A stretch of 64,000 bases of DNA from Mycolicibacterium aubagnense (GCF_010730955.1 NZ_AP022577.1:5022001-5086000), one strand, 5' to 3'; positions 53,915 to 64,000 are shown, counted from the first letter of the stretch. The notes: generated by a model not told the origin, from the sequence alone. Program-made: numbers and translations.

Positions 53915-55975
53915 GTGGACTTCTACTCCGCCTACCGGCACGGATTCGTCCGGGTGGCCGCGTGCACGCACCACACCACGCTCGCGGACCCCGCGACCAA
54001 CGCCCAGTCGGTGGTGCGCCTGGCCCGTGACTGCCACGACGACGCCGTGGGGTTGGTGGTGTTCCCGGAGCTGACGCTGTCGGGGTACTCGATCGAGGAC
54101 ATCCTGCTGTCGGACACGCTGTTGGAGTCGGTGACCGAGGCGCTGGAGACGATCGTCGAGGCGTCGGTCGAGTTGCTGCCGGTGCTGGTGGTCGGTGCGC
54201 CGCTGCGGTACCGCCACCGCATCTACAACACCGCGGTCGTGATCCACCGCGGATCGATCCTCGGCGTCGTACCCAAGTCGTATCTGCCGACCTACCGCGA
54301 GTTCTACGAATCGCGTCAGGTAGCTGCTGCGGACGCGAGGAGCAATCGGGGTGCCGGTGATGACAGCACCGGGACCATCCGGGTGAACGGTGCCGATGTC
54401 CCGTTCGGCAGTGACCTTTTGTTCGCCGCCGCCGACCTGCCGAACTTCGTTCTGCACGTGGAGATCTGCGAAGACATGTGGGTACCCGTGCCGCCGAGTG
54501 CGACGGCTGCGCTGGCCGGTGCGACGGTGCTGGCCAACCTGTCGGGCAGCCCCATCACCATCGGCCGCGCCGACGACCGCAAACTGCTGGCCCGGTCAGC
54601 GTCGTCGCGCTGCCTGGCGGCGTACCTCTATGCAGCGGCGGGAGAGGGCGAGTCGACGACCGACCTGGCCTGGGACGGCCAGACCATGATCTACGAAAAC
54701 GGTGTGCTGCTGGCCGAATCCGAACGTTTCCCGCGTGGGGAGCGCCGGTCGGTCGCCGATGTCGACACCGAGCTGCTGGCCGCCGAGCGGTTGCGGATGG
54801 GGACGTTCGACGACAACCGGCGCCAGTTCGCCGACCGGACGTCGGATTTCCGGCGCATCGAATTCACGCTGTCCCCGCCGACGGGCGATATCGGCCTGCT
54901 CCGCGAGATCGAGCGGTTCCCGTTCGTGCCGTCGGATCCGGAACGGCTGCAACAGGATTGCTACGAGGCATACAACATCCAGGTGTCCGGTCTGGAGCAG
55001 CGCCTGCGGGCACTGAACTTCCCGACTGTGGTGATCGGGGTGTCCGGCGGGCTGGATTCCACCCATGCGCTGATCGTCGCGGCCAAGGCGATGGACCGAG
55101 AGGGCCGGCCGCGCAGCGACATCCTGGCCTTCACCATGCCGGGCTTCGCGACCGGCGACCGCACCAAGAGCAATGCCACCGCGCTGGCCAAGGCGCTCGG
55201 AGTCACGTTCTCCGAGTTGGACATTCGGGACACGGCGCGGCTGATGCTCGCCGAGATGGGGCACCCGTTCGCCCGCGGCGAGGCCGTGTACGACGTGACG
55301 TTCGAGAACGTACAGGCCGGGCTGCGAACCGACTTCCTGTTCCGGCTGGCCAACCAGCGCGGCGGCATCGTGCTCGGGACCGGCGACCTGTCCGAGCTCG
55401 GGCTGGGCTGGTCCACCTACGGCGTCGGTGACCAGATGTCGCACTACAACGTCAACGGCGGCGTGCCGAAAACCCTGATCCAGCACCTGATCCGGTGGGT
55501 GATCTCCTCGGGGCAGTTCGGCGGCGACGTCAACGACGTGTTGCAGTCGGTGCTGGACACCGAGATCACCCCGGAACTGGTACCCGGCGCCGACGTGCAG
55601 AGCAGCCAGGCCAAGGTGGGTCCGTATGCACTGCAGGACTTTTCGTTGTTTCATGTGCTGCGGTATGGCTTCCGGCCGTCGAAGATCGCGTTCCTGTCCT
55701 GGCATGCGTGGCGGGATGTGGACGCAGGTGACTGGCCGGCCGGCTTCCCCGACGACGAGCACGTGGCCTACTCGCTGGCCGACATCCGGCACTGGCTGAA
55801 AGTCTTTGTTCAGCGGTTCTACTCGTTCAGCCAGTTCAAGCGGTCGGCGCTGCCGAACGGTCCGAAGGTGTCCGCCGGTGGCGCCCTGTCTCCGCGTGGG
55901 GATTGGCGAGCGCCGTCGGACATGTCGGCCCGTATCTGGCTCGACGAGATCGAGCGGAACGTGCCGGAGGCCTGA
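53915..55975 (+). CDS. nadE: Glutamine-dependent NAD+ synthetase
   Basis: A 686-residue two-domain enzyme converting nicotinate adenine dinucleotide to NAD, the last step of synthesis. The N-terminal nitrilase-fold glutaminase domain (about 1-300) has the Glu-Lys-Cys triad in FPELTLSGYS, PKSYLPTYREFYE and HVEICEDMW. The C-terminal synthetase domain has the PP-loop SGGLDSTHA (near 371-379). Length matches Rv2438c (679). GTG start giving the conserved DFYSAYRHGFVR. Confidence 0.97.
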   Translation: MDFYSAYRHGFVRVAACTHHTTLADPATNAQSVVRLARDCHDDAVGLVVFPELTLSGYSIEDILLSDTLLESVTEALETIVEASVELLPVLVVGAPLRYRHRIYNTAVVIHRGSILGVVPKSYLPTYREFYESRQVAAADARSNRGAGDDSTGTIRVNGADVPFGSDLLFAAADLPNFVLHVEICEDMWVPVPPSATAALAGATVLANLSGSPITIGRADDRKLLARSASSRCLAAYLYAAAGEGESTTDLAWDGQTMIYENGVLLAESERFPRGERRSVADVDTELLAAERLRMGTFDDNRRQFADRTSDFRRIEFTLSPPTGDIGLLREIERFPFVPSDPERLQQDCYEAYNIQVSGLEQRLRALNFPTVVIGVSGGLDSTHALIVAAKAMDREGRPRSDILAFTMPGFATGDRTKSNATALAKALGVTFSELDIRDTARLMLAEMGHPFARGEAVYDVTFENVQAGLRTDFLFRLANQRGGIVLGTGDLSELGLGWSTYGVGDQMSHYNVNGGVPKTLIQHLIRWVISSGQFGGDVNDVLQSVLDTEITPELVPGADVQSSQAKVGPYALQDFSLFHVLRYGFRPSKIAFLSWHAWRDVDAGDWPAGFPDDEHVAYSLADIRHWLKVFVQRFYSFSQFKRSALPNGPKVSAGGALSPRGDWRAPSDMSARIWLDEIERNVPEA

Positions 55976-56003
55976 GCCGGTCGCATATTCGGACCACACG
56001 GCT

Positions 56004-57593
56004 TCAGAACGGCGGCGAGCTGTCGCCGTTGATGAGTTGTTGGGCGAGTTGGCGTTTGGCTTCGGGGGTTGGTGCGGATTCGAGTAGTTCGGTCCAGTTG
56101 AGTTGGCGTTCGTGCTGGGTGTGCCGGGTGCGCGCGTCGGTGCGGGTGCGGCGGCGGGTGGGCATCATGAGGTCGCGGTCGGGTTGGTCGCTGGTGGTTG
56201 CCGCGGTCGGTGGTGGTGGCGGCCCGGTGGGGAAGTGTTTGTGGGGGAATAGGATTCGGCTGCCGGGCACGGTGGTGTAGGTGTGGCCGGTGGGTGCGGT
56301 CCAGGCGATGGTGCCGTCGGGGTTTTGGTGGGTGTGCCATCCGGTGGTGCCGGTGTAGAAGGTTTTGACCAGGTGGTGTTTGCGGCATTTGGGGGTCAGG
56401 TTGGCGGGGTGGGTCGGGCCGGCGGGCCAGGGGACGGTGTGGTCGAGGTCGGCGTCGGCGGCGGGGTGGTCGCAGCCGGGGTGCATGCAGGTCAGGTCCC
56501 GCATCCGGACGTAGCGGTCGAGGGTGGTCGATGGCCGGTAGTGGGGTTGTCCGTCGGCCGGAATCTGCGGTGTGATTACCGTTTTGACGGTGGCGCCGCG
56601 GGCGGCGAGGTCGGCCAGCAGCACGGCAGGGATGACGGTCCCGCTGGGCAGGTAGCCGACCGCGCTCTGGTCGACGGCGGGTGCGGGCTCGGGCGTCGGT
56701 GCCAGGGCCTCGGCGACCGCAGTGTGCGTAGTGACCGGCGGGGTGGCGTCGGGTGCGTCGAGCAGTGGGTCGCTGACCGGGTGGGGCGCGGTGTCGGTTA
56801 GGACGTGGATGATGACGGCGGCGGCGCGGGGATCGGTGCCGGCGGCGGGGCAGTCGGGGTTGGTGCAGTGGCAGGGCAGTCGGTCGCCGCGGGCTGCCAG
56901 GACGCCCAAGGCGTCGGCGCGGCGTTGGCCGAGGGTGCGGGGGTCCTGGTGGCAGACCTCGTGGGCCATGGCGGTGAGGGTGCGTTCCAGTAGTGCGGCG
57001 TCGGTGGCCAGCAGCAGGGCCCACACGGATGTGACGCCGGCGGGATCACCGGGCTTGCCGAACTCGACGTCGCGGCCGCGGACGGCGTTGCGGGTGCGGC
57101 GCACGGCGGCGAGGTCGAATTTCTGGATCCAGTGGTCGATCTGCCGGATCGTGTCGGCTTTGGACAGGGGACCCCATTCGCGAGCAGCGCCGGCCATGGC
57201 GGTGTCGATGAGGGCGAGGGTAGCGGGGTCGTGGACGAGTTCGGTGTGCCAGCAGATCAGGGTGACCAACGCCAATGACAGGTCGCCGGCGGCGAGGAGG
57301 GCGCCGACCTTCGGGAGGCGGTCGCGCAGGGTCAGGGCGAGGTGCATGTGGCTGGCGGCCTGCCAGCGATTGATGGTCAAGGCGGCGCCGATTTCGCTGG
57401 CTGCGGCGTCCCAGCCGTCGCAGGCCCACAGGTCGCGATGTTCGTGGTCGATGCAGCGGCGGTGGGTGAGTTCGGCGATGGCGGCCAGTCGGCGGGCGGC
57501 GTTTTGGGCTTCGGTCCGGGTGGCGCTGGTCATCGAGTCGATCAGGGAAGCGTCGTCAACTTCCCTGGTTTCGAGGACCAATACTTCGAACAT
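56004..57593 (-). CDS. DUF222 / HNH endonuclease protein of the 13E12 repeat family
   Basis: A 529-residue protein of the mycobacterial REP13E12 type. The DUF222 region spans about 20-330 (EAQNAARRLAAIAEL, helical, Ala-rich). A C-terminal HNH nuclease motif follows: CMHPGCDHPAADADLDHTVPW, then HPANLTPKCRKHH (near 400-435). 13E12 proteins occur in many diverged copies in mycobacterial genomes, and one copy is the attachment site of prophage phiRv1. Their function is unsettled. The ATG at 57593 gives the usual MFEVLVLE start; a GTG at 57632 is an alternative. It is convergent with nadE, 28 bp apart. Confidence 0.9.
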   Translation of the reverse strand: MFEVLVLETREVDDASLIDSMTSATRTEAQNAARRLAAIAELTHRRCIDHEHRDLWACDGWDAAASEIGAALTINRWQAASHMHLALTLRDRLPKVGALLAAGDLSLALVTLICWHTELVHDPATLALIDTAMAGAAREWGPLSKADTIRQIDHWIQKFDLAAVRRTRNAVRGRDVEFGKPGDPAGVTSVWALLLATDAALLERTLTAMAHEVCHQDPRTLGQRRADALGVLAARGDRLPCHCTNPDCPAAGTDPRAAAVIIHVLTDTAPHPVSDPLLDAPDATPPVTTHTAVAEALAPTPEPAPAVDQSAVGYLPSGTVIPAVLLADLAARGATVKTVITPQIPADGQPHYRPSTTLDRYVRMRDLTCMHPGCDHPAADADLDHTVPWPAGPTHPANLTPKCRKHHLVKTFYTGTTGWHTHQNPDGTIAWTAPTGHTYTTVPGSRILFPHKHFPTGPPPPPTAATTSDQPDRDLMMPTRRRTRTDARTRHTQHERQLNWTELLESAPTPEAKRQLAQQLINGDSSPPF

Positions 57594-57677
57594 GCTTTCG
57601 ATCGTAATGACCGGAATGAGCGGACGCCACAAGAGAATTTCCAGCCTGTGGATAACTTTCCCGCGTAGGCGTGTGGG

Positions 57678-58841
57678 TCAGGCGACGGCGAGGATGTTCG
57701 GTTCGTCGAGGTCGTCGTCAGTCCGGCGCTGCGATCGCGCCGCCGCGTGTACGACCAGCGCGAAGCCGACGGTGATGGGAATGACTGGCCCGTCCATGCC
57801 GCCGGCGAGCACGGCGTCGGCAGTGGTGAACGCCGGTGGGACGATCTGCGCGTACAAGCTGGCGGCCGTCGGCGCGCCGGCGAAGCCCCACAACAGCCAG
57901 CGCCATTGGCGTTCGCGCACGGTATCGCCGATGACCCGAGCCCGGAACACCCCCCGCGCCGCGAGTGCGATGACGATCCACGCCGGCACCAGGTGGAAAA
58001 GGACCAGGACGTGCGGGATGGGCGGCGACAACCGGACGACCAGGCTGGTGTAGGCAAGGGAGCCGACAACCGCCAGCGCGAAGGCGAAGAAGTACACGCG
58101 TCGCGGGGCGGACGGGATGGTCGCATCCCGCGTCGAGCGCTGAGCCAGCATGAAGGCGAAAACGGCGCTGCCGGGCGCGGCGACGCCGAGGATGATGGAG
58201 CCGACGCCGATATTGGTCAGCAGGTCGTGCTGCGGGATCAGCGGCTGTATCCCGATCCAGATCACGCGCAGCAGCGGCGCCGTCATCATCAGCGCGATGC
58301 CGTACGTCATCCAGGCCTGGTGGGTGATCACGTCGCGGCGGCGGATCGCGTAGACCGCGTACCAGGCGCTGCCGAGCGTGCCGATTGCCAAGGCGCGCAA
58401 CTGAGTTTCGAATGCCGGCCCGATGAAATGCCGCGCAGCCGGGGTGAGATACAGGAACACCAACGCCGTCAACATGCTCACGGACATCAGTGCGAGATAC
58501 GCCCGGCCGGTCCACCGGTGGATCGCGGGCCGGCGGGTGCGCAGCCGCGGCGAGAACTGAAACAATCCGAGCGCCAAGGCAAGTCCGGCCAGGGTGGTGT
58601 GGACCATGAGGACCACGCGATGCTCGGCGTAGGCACCGTGGCGCACCGATTCGACGGACCCCGCACCGACCGCGTAGGTGCGGCCGTTGACCAGGGTGTT
58701 GACCGAGTCCTGCCACCGCGACATTCCGGGAGTGAACAGGGGCCAGGTGTAGTTGAGCGCGAGCGGCACGTAGAAGACGGCGATGGCGACCGTGAGCCAG
58801 AAGAATCTCCGCGACACCGCGATTCCTTTGTGGTCGTCCAT
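57678..58841 (-). CDS. DUF2306 multi-pass membrane protein
   Basis: A 387-residue membrane protein with about nine hydrophobic helices, a DUF2306-type signature (VLMVHTTLAGLALALGLFQF, RRPAIHRWTGRAYL, THQAWMTYGIALMMTAPLLR) and conserved His residues that in related cytochrome b561-like proteins bind haem. Function is unknown. The ATG at 58841 is preferred: a TACAAT -10-like element lies 11 nt upstream and would exclude the in-frame GTG at 58865. It begins 84 bp upstream of the HNH gene, on the same strand. Confidence 0.82.
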   Translation of the reverse strand: MDDHKGIAVSRRFFWLTVAIAVFYVPLALNYTWPLFTPGMSRWQDSVNTLVNGRTYAVGAGSVESVRHGAYAEHRVVLMVHTTLAGLALALGLFQFSPRLRTRRPAIHRWTGRAYLALMSVSMLTALVFLYLTPAARHFIGPAFETQLRALAIGTLGSAWYAVYAIRRRDVITHQAWMTYGIALMMTAPLLRVIWIGIQPLIPQHDLLTNIGVGSIILGVAAPGSAVFAFMLAQRSTRDATIPSAPRRVYFFAFALAVVGSLAYTSLVVRLSPPIPHVLVLFHLVPAWIVIALAARGVFRARVIGDTVRERQWRWLLWGFAGAPTAASLYAQIVPPAFTTADAVLAGGMDGPVIPITVGFALVVHAAARSQRRTDDDLDEPNILAVA

Positions 58842-58987
58842 TTGATCGTCAGATTGTAGGGCCACCCCTCATCAACCGGCAGTATTTGCTATATCGGGAT
58901 CGACGGGAGCGATCTGACTGCGACCGTGCTGCCGCAGACGGGGCCTGGGTGGCGGATATCTGCGCGCCAGTTGCGTAGGCCGGCTTG

Positions 58988-59848
58988 TCAGGGCGCCGAA
59001 CCCAGCGCATCCTCGATGGCCTCGTCGTACGGCGCGCAGTTGCCGGCGCCGGGCACCAGGGTGGCGAGTGCGCCCGCGGTGACGGCGCGCAGGAGAGCGT
59101 GGCCGGCGTCCGCACGCCAGCCGGCGGCCAGCACACCGGCGAAGACGTCACCGGCGCCGGTGGTATCGACCGCCTCGACCTCGGGTGCGGCGACGTGCGT
59201 CTCGCCCTCGGCGGTCCGGTGCACGGCGCCGTCAGCGCCGCGGGTGATGACCAGATGCGCGACGGGCCAATGCCATTGGGCGGCTTCGGTTTCGTTGACG
59301 ATCACCACGTCGGTGGCGGCGGCCAGGTCGGCAAGCGCACCCGGGTCGGTGCCTGCCGGGGAAGCGTTGAGCAAGACGGTCGCGCCACTCTGCTTGGCCA
59401 GCCGCGCCGCCGCCAACGCGGTGGACGGCGGGATTTCCAGCTGCAGCAACAGCACATCGCAGTCGGCGACCACAGCGCGAACCTGTCGTGAGTCCAGGGT
59501 CAGGTGCGCGTTGGCGCCCGGTGCCACCACGATCATGTTCTCGGCGCTGCTACCGACCATGATCGCTGCGGTGCCGCTGGGGACCGGCAGACTGACCACG
59601 CCGTCGAGGCCGACGCGGTTGTCCTGCAGGTGCTTTCGCAAGGCACCGCCGGTGGCGTCGTCGCCGACCGCGGCGACCAGCTGAACATCGGCACCGGCCC
59701 GGGCCGCGGCGACGGCCTGATTGCCGCCCTTGCCGCCGGGCTCCGAATGCAACGACGATGCCAGCACCGTCTGCCCGGGCCCGGGAAGTTCGGCCAGGCC
59801 GAACACGAGATCCATGTTGACGCTGCCCACGACGGTGATCCGAGTCAC
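58988..59848 (-). CDS. rbsK: Ribokinase, PfkB family
   Basis: A 286-residue sugar kinase phosphorylating ribose at O5. The N-terminal GSVNMDLVF, substrate loop [15 protein letters not shown] and C-terminal catalytic motif [16 protein letters not shown] (Asp base) are all present. Length fits ribokinase. It is divergent from proA with a 56-bp gap, and its GTG start is close to the shared promoter region. Corresponds to Rv2436. Supplies ribose 5-phosphate, the substrate pool of rpiB and PRPP synthesis. Confidence 0.94.
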   Translation of the reverse strand: MTRITVVGSVNMDLVFGLAELPGPGQTVLASSLHSEPGGKGGNQAVAAARAGADVQLVAAVGDDATGGALRKHLQDNRVGLDGVVSLPVPSGTAAIMVGSSAENMIVVAPGANAHLTLDSRQVRAVVADCDVLLLQLEIPPSTALAAARLAKQSGATVLLNASPAGTDPGALADLAAATDVVIVNETEAAQWHWPVAHLVITRGADGAVHRTAEGETHVAAPEVEAVDTTGAGDVFAGVLAAGWRADAGHALLRAVTAGALATLVPGAGNCAPYDEAIEDALGSAP

Positions 59849-59904
59849 CGGGCCACGGTAGCCCCGACCGGCCCGAACCGCAGATACCTCGTTACCCTGG
59901 GTTA

Positions 59905-61152
59905 ATGAGTGTGCACGCAGCTACGGACACCGATCTGCGCCAGCAGGTGCATGACGCCGCCCGGCGGGCCCGCGTCGCGTCACGCACGCTGGCCACACTG
60001 ACCACTCAAGCCAAGAACCGCGCGCTGCACGCCGCAGCGGACGCCGTACTGGCTGCCGCCGATGCGGTGCTGGCCGCCAACGCCGAGGACATCGACGCCG
60101 CGCGCGCCGCGGGGATCGCCGAAGCGATGATCGACCGGTTGGCTTTGAACCCGCAACGGCTCGACGGTATCGCCGCCGGGTTGCGGCAGGTCGCCGGCCT
60201 GCCCGACCCGGTCGGTGAGGTCTTGCGCGGCAGCACGCTGCCCAACGGCCTGCAGATCCGTCAGCAGCGCGTGCCGCTGGGCGTGGTCGGCATGGTGTAC
60301 GAGAGTCGCCCCAACGTGACGGTCGACGCCTTCGGCCTGGCTCTCAAGTCGGGCAACGCGGCGCTGCTGCGCGGCAGTTCGTCGGCCGCCCGGTCCAACG
60401 CGGCTCTGGTCACCGCACTGCGGGCGGCGCTGGCCGCCGAGGGGTTGCCCGAAGATGCGGTGCAACTGCTGCCCAGTGAGGACCGGGCCAGCGTTACCCA
60501 CCTGATCCAGGCCCGCGGTCTCGTCGACGTGGTGATCCCGCGTGGCGGCGCCGGCCTGATCGACGCCGTGGTGCGCGACGCCACCGTGCCGACCATCGAG
60601 ACGGGCGTCGGCAACTGCCACGTCTACGTCCACGAAGCGGCTGATCTCGACATGGCCGAGAGCATCCTGCTGAACTCCAAGACCCGCCGGCCCAGCGTGT
60701 GCAACTCGGCCGAGACCCTGTTGGTCGACCGGGCCATCGCCGACACGGCGCTGCCCCGGCTGGTGACCGCGCTGCAGGACGCCGGGGTGACGGTCCACCT
60801 GGACCCGAGCGAGGACGAGTTGCGCGCCGAGTTCCTGTCGCTGGACATCGCGGTGGCCATTGTCGATGGCGTGGACGGGGCTATCACGCACGTGAACGAG
60901 TACGGTACCGGGCACACCGAGGCCATCGTCACCGCCAACCTTGCTGCGGCCCAGCGTTTCTCGGAGCAGGTGGACGCCGCCGCGGTGATGGTCAATGCGT
61001 CAACCGCTTTCACCGACGGTGAGCAGTTCGGCTTCGGCGCCGAGATCGGCATCTCGACCCAGAAGTTGCACGCCCGCGGCCCGATGGGCCTACCGGAACT
61101 GACATCCACCAAATGGATCGTGTGGGGCGACGGCCAGACCCGGCCTGCATAG
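59905..61152 (+). CDS. proA: Gamma-glutamyl phosphate reductase
   Basis: A 415-residue NADPH-dependent reductase making glutamate 5-semialdehyde, the second step of proline synthesis after ProB. It has the aldehyde-dehydrogenase fold with the catalytic cysteine in [13 protein letters not shown] (near 271) and NCHVYVHE. The ATG lies 6 nt after a TACCCT -10 (59893-59898), indicating a leaderless mRNA. The next gene starts 11 bp after its stop. Confidence 0.97.
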   Translation: MSVHAATDTDLRQQVHDAARRARVASRTLATLTTQAKNRALHAAADAVLAAADAVLAANAEDIDAARAAGIAEAMIDRLALNPQRLDGIAAGLRQVAGLPDPVGEVLRGSTLPNGLQIRQQRVPLGVVGMVYESRPNVTVDAFGLALKSGNAALLRGSSSAARSNAALVTALRAALAAEGLPEDAVQLLPSEDRASVTHLIQARGLVDVVIPRGGAGLIDAVVRDATVPTIETGVGNCHVYVHEAADLDMAESILLNSKTRRPSVCNSAETLLVDRAIADTALPRLVTALQDAGVTVHLDPSEDELRAEFLSLDIAVAIVDGVDGAITHVNEYGTGHTEAIVTANLAAAQRFSEQVDAAAVMVNASTAFTDGEQFGFGAEIGISTQKLHARGPMGLPELTSTKWIVWGDGQTRPA

Positions 61153-61163
61153 AGGAGAAGAAC

Positions 61164-62045
61164 TTGAGTACACCCGCTCGTTCGGTGCCGCTGTTCGCGG
61201 ACATCGATGACGTCGCCAAGCGACTCGCCGAAACCGGATACCTGCCCGATACCGCAACGGCCACAGCGGTTTTCCTGGCCGACCGGCTGGGTAAGCCGCT
61301 GCTGATCGAAGGACCGGCCGGTGTCGGCAAGACCGAACTGGCCCGGGCCATCGCCCAGTGCACCGGTTCGGAGCTGGTGCGCCTGCAGTGCTACGAGGGG
61401 GTCGACGAGGCCCGCGCGCTGTACGAGTGGAACCACGCCAAGCAGATCCTGCGGATCCAGTCCGGCCAGCAGTCCGGCGACTGGGATCAGACCAAGATGG
61501 ATGTGTTCAGCGAGGAGTTCCTCCTGAGCCGCCCGCTGCTGACGGCCATCCGGCGCACCGAGCCCACCGTGCTGCTGATCGATGAGACCGACAAGGCCGA
61601 CATCGAGATCGAAGGCCTGCTGCTGGAGATCCTGTCCGACTTCGCCGTCACCGTCCCTGAACTGGGCACCATCAAGGCCAAGCAGACACCGCTGGTGGTG
61701 CTGACCTCGAACGCCACGCGCGAGCTGTCCGAGGCGCTCAAGCGGCGCTGCCTGTTCCTGCACATCGATTTCCCCGACCCCGACCTGGAGCGGCGCATCC
61801 TGCTCTCCCGGGTACCCGAGTTGCCGGAGAAGATCGCTGACGAGCTGGTCCGAATCATCGGCGTGCTGCGCGGCATGCAGCTCAAGAAGCTGCCGTCGGT
61901 CGCCGAGACCATCGACTGGGGCCGCACGGTTCTCGCGCTGGGCATGGACACCCTCGACGACGCGATGATCGCGGCCACGCTGGGTGTGGTGCTCAAGCAC
62001 CAGTCCGATCAGCATCGCGCCGCCGGCGAGCTGAAGCTCAACTAG
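61164..62045 (+). CDS. MoxR-family AAA+ ATPase (Rv2426c homologue)
   Basis: A 293-residue AAA+ ATPase with Walker A GPAGVGKTE (about 50-58), Walker B VLLIDETDKAD and sensor LTSNATRELSEALKRRCLF. MoxR proteins act as chaperones that mature metalloenzymes or assemble complexes with partner von Willebrand A proteins. The TTG start is preceded by GAGGAGAAG. The vWA partner starts 8 bp after its stop, the usual MoxR-CoxE pairing. Confidence 0.92.
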   Translation: MSTPARSVPLFADIDDVAKRLAETGYLPDTATATAVFLADRLGKPLLIEGPAGVGKTELARAIAQCTGSELVRLQCYEGVDEARALYEWNHAKQILRIQSGQQSGDWDQTKMDVFSEEFLLSRPLLTAIRRTEPTVLLIDETDKADIEIEGLLLEILSDFAVTVPELGTIKAKQTPLVVLTSNATRELSEALKRRCLFLHIDFPDPDLERRILLSRVPELPEKIADELVRIIGVLRGMQLKKLPSVAETIDWGRTVLALGMDTLDDAMIAATLGVVLKHQSDQHRAAGELKLN

Positions 62046-62053
62046 GGGACGTC

Positions 62054-63499
62054 ATGACTGTCGGACGAACCCCCGCGCAACCGCTTGCCCCGCAAGGCAT
62101 TCCGGGCCACCTGGTGGGCTTCGTCGAAGCCTTGCGCAAGGTGGGTATCAACGTCGGGCCGTCCGAGACCGTCGACGCCGGACGGGTGATGGCCACCCTG
62201 GGACTAGGTGACCGCATGGTGCTGCGCGAGGGCCTGGCGTGCGCGGTGCTGCGCCGGCCCGACCACCGGGAGACCTACAACGCGTTGTTCGACCTGTGGT
62301 TCCCGGCGGCCATGGGGGATCGGGCGGTGCTCGAACTCGATGAGGATGCGGACCCGGAGAACCGGCCCGACCGGATACCGCCCGACGATGTCGAGGCCAT
62401 GCGATCGGCGCTCCTCGATCTGCTCTCCGACGCCGACATGGCCAACCTCGACGATCGCCTGATGGCGATGATCGCGCAGATCGTCGATGCCTACGGCAAG
62501 TACAACTCGAGCCGCGGTCCGTCGTACTCGTCGTACCAGGCGCTCAAGGCCATGGGGCTCGACCAGCTGGAGGGCAAACTGCTGGCCGGCCTGCTTGCGC
62601 CGTACGGTGACGAGCCCACACCCACTCAGGAACAGATCGCCAAAGCAATTGCCGCGAAGCGTATTTCGCAGCTGCGGCACATGGTCGAGTCGGAGACCAA
62701 GCGGCGCACCGCCGAGCAGATCGGCCGCGACCACGTGCAGACCTACGGCATCCCGCAGCTGGCCGAGAACGTCGAATTCCTCAGGGCGTCAGGCGAACAA
62801 CTGCGCCAGATGCGCAATGTCGTTGCGCCCCTGGCTCGTACGCTGGCCACCCGGCTCGCTGCCCGGCGGCGTCGTTCCCACGCCGGCCAGATCGACCTGC
62901 GCAAGACGCTGCGCAAGTCGATGTCGACCGGCGGCGTTCCCATCGACGTCGTCCTCAAGAAACCGCATCCGGCCCGCCCCGAGCTCGTGGTGCTGTGCGA
63001 CGTGTCCGGCTCCGTCGCGGGCTTCAGCCACTTCACGCTGATGCTGGTGCACGCGCTGCGCCAGCAGTTCAGTCGGGTTCGCGTGTTCGCCTTCATCGAC
63101 ACCACCGACGAGGTCACCGAGCTGTTCGGGCCCGATGCCGACCTGGCCGTCGCGGTGCAGAAGATCACCCGCGAGGCGGCTGTCTACACGCGGGACGGGC
63201 ACTCGGACTACGGCCACGCGTTCGTCTCGTTCCTCGACAAGTGGCCGAATGCGCTCTCGCCGCGCACGGCGTTGCTGGTGCTCGGCGACGGCCGCAACAA
63301 CTACCGCAACCCGCAGGCCGATCTACTGGCCGGAATGGTCAACGCCAGCCGGCACGCGCACTGGCTCAACCCTGAGCCCAAGCACCTGTGGGGCAGCGGC
63401 GACTCGGCGACGGCCAAGTACCAGGACGTCATCACCATGCACGAATGCCGGTCCGCCAAGCAGCTCGCCGCGGTGATCGACAACCTGCTGCCCGTCTAG
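62054..63499 (+). CDS. CoxE-like vWA domain protein (Rv2425c homologue)
   Basis: A 481-residue protein of the CoxE/VWA_CoxE type, partner of the preceding MoxR ATPase. The N-terminal helical region is followed by a von Willebrand A domain (about 305-480) with the MIDAS-like motif CDVSGSV and a downstream DGHSDYG/GDGRNN. CoxE-type proteins help install the copper-molybdenum centre of CO dehydrogenase; other clients are unknown here. No signal peptide is seen. Confidence 0.9.
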   Translation: MTVGRTPAQPLAPQGIPGHLVGFVEALRKVGINVGPSETVDAGRVMATLGLGDRMVLREGLACAVLRRPDHRETYNALFDLWFPAAMGDRAVLELDEDADPENRPDRIPPDDVEAMRSALLDLLSDADMANLDDRLMAMIAQIVDAYGKYNSSRGPSYSSYQALKAMGLDQLEGKLLAGLLAPYGDEPTPTQEQIAKAIAAKRISQLRHMVESETKRRTAEQIGRDHVQTYGIPQLAENVEFLRASGEQLRQMRNVVAPLARTLATRLAARRRRSHAGQIDLRKTLRKSMSTGGVPIDVVLKKPHPARPELVVLCDVSGSVAGFSHFTLMLVHALRQQFSRVRVFAFIDTTDEVTELFGPDADLAVAVQKITREAAVYTRDGHSDYGHAFVSFLDKWPNALSPRTALLVLGDGRNNYRNPQADLLAGMVNASRHAHWLNPEPKHLWGSGDSATAKYQDVITMHECRSAKQLAAVIDNLLPV

Positions 63500-63554
63500 C
63501 CCGCGAGGTCCTGCCCCGGAGTTGGCTCCGAACGCTGCCGTAAGCTGGCAAATC

Positions 63555-64000
63555 GTGACTCGACGCAGGCTGGGAGTGATGGGTGGGACGTTCGATCCCA
63601 TCCACCATGGACACCTCGTCGCGGCCAGCGAAGTGGCTGACCTGTTCGAGCTCGACGAAGTGGTGTTCGTGCCCACCGGGCAGCCCTGGCAGAAGCGGGA
63701 CCGGCACGTCACCGCCGCCGAGGACCGGTACCTGATGACGGTCATCGCGACGGCCGCCAACCCGCGGTTCTCGGTGAGCCGCGTCGACATCGACCGCGGT
63801 GGCCCCACCTACACCAAAGACACGCTGCGCGACCTGGCCAGGCAGAACCCCGACACCGACCTGTTCTTCATCACCGGCGCCGACGCGCTGGCCTCGATCC
63901 TGTCCTGGCAGAACTGGGAGGAGATGTTCTCCACCGCCCGGTTCGTCGGCGTCAGCCGGCCCGGCTACGAGCTGGACGGCAAGCACATCGAGCAAGCACA
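63555..64000 (+). CDS. nadD: Nicotinate-nucleotide adenylyltransferase (3' end outside window)
   Basis: The first 148 codons of NadD, which adenylates NaMN (and more weakly NMN) in NAD synthesis. It has the nucleotidyltransferase [12 protein letters not shown] motif at about 10-21, [10 protein letters not shown] and [13 protein letters not shown], nearly identical in pattern to Rv2421c. The GTG start lies 8 nt after TAAGCT (63541-63546). Truncated by the window edge at about two thirds of its length. Confidence 0.95.
   Translation, partial: MTRRRLGVMGGTFDPIHHGHLVAASEVADLFELDEVVFVPTGQPWQKRDRHVTAAEDRYLMTVIATAANPRFSVSRVDIDRGGPTYTKDTLRDLARQNPDTDLFFITGADALASILSWQNWEEMFSTARFVGVSRPGYELDGKHIEQA

Overview
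The window is high-GC actinobacterial DNA whose gene order is that of the Mycobacterium tuberculosis block Rv2467 to Rv2421c, read in the opposite direction: pepN, the Rv2466c homologue, rpiB, nei, tig, clpP1, clpP2, clpX, korA, korB, mobA, rpfE, the Rv2449c homologue, valS, folC, the Rv2446c homologue, ndk, rne, rplU, rpmA, obg, proB, nadE, rbsK, proA, Rv2426c and Rv2425c homologues, nadD. Mycobacterial marker families (an Rpf resuscitation factor, an LpqN-type domain, a 13E12-type HNH protein, an EmbR-type FHA regulator, a mycothiol-dependent reductase) support Mycobacterium sensu lato. Extra metabolic genes absent from this block in M. tuberculosis (ChoA-type cholesterol oxidase, AlkB, NadV, a sulfide operon) suggest a fast-growing environmental species. 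The species assignment is inference from remembered synteny; no search was run.

Layout. 1-7.5 kb: end of a cholesterol oxidase, pepN, a SigH-type promoter driving the Rv2466c homologue, an inserted PknF-type kinase with an LpqN-like extracellular domain, rpiB. 7.5-14 kb: nei, then an accessory block with a Cys/Gly-rich membrane-anchored protein divergent from a PRPP-synthetase-like gene, nadV and an NrtR-type regulator (NAD salvage), a DUF2628 protein and AlkB. 14.3-21.2 kb: tRNA-Gly, tRNA-Pro, tig, clpP1P2, an EmbR-like regulator, a secreted DUF3298-type protein and clpX, which together form a protein quality-control block. 21.2-28.5 kb: an accessory block with fdhF-fdhD on the minus strand and, divergently, a sulfide-detoxification operon (persulfide dioxygenase-rhodanese, SQR, thioredoxin, TauE exporter) behind a cluster of CsoR/CstR-like palindromes. 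29-39 kb: korAB, mobA, rpfE, alpha/beta hydrolase, S9 peptidase, Rv2449c homologue, DUF937 protein. 39-51 kb: valS-folC-DUF4233-ndk-rne-rplU-rpmA-obg-proB. 51-59 kb: an inserted PIG-L deacetylase, a UDP-galactopyranose-mutase-like flavoprotein and a sirtuin, then nadE, a 13E12 HNH protein, a DUF2306 membrane protein and rbsK. 59.9-64 kb: proA, MoxR ATPase, vWA protein and the start of nadD.

Several genes converge on NAD: nadV-nrtR salvage, a sirtuin facing nadE, and nadD. Conserved housekeeping genes alternate with accessory cassettes at almost every junction. Many starts lie 6-8 nt after a TAnnnT-type -10 box, the signature of leaderless transcription, and this was used to choose starts.
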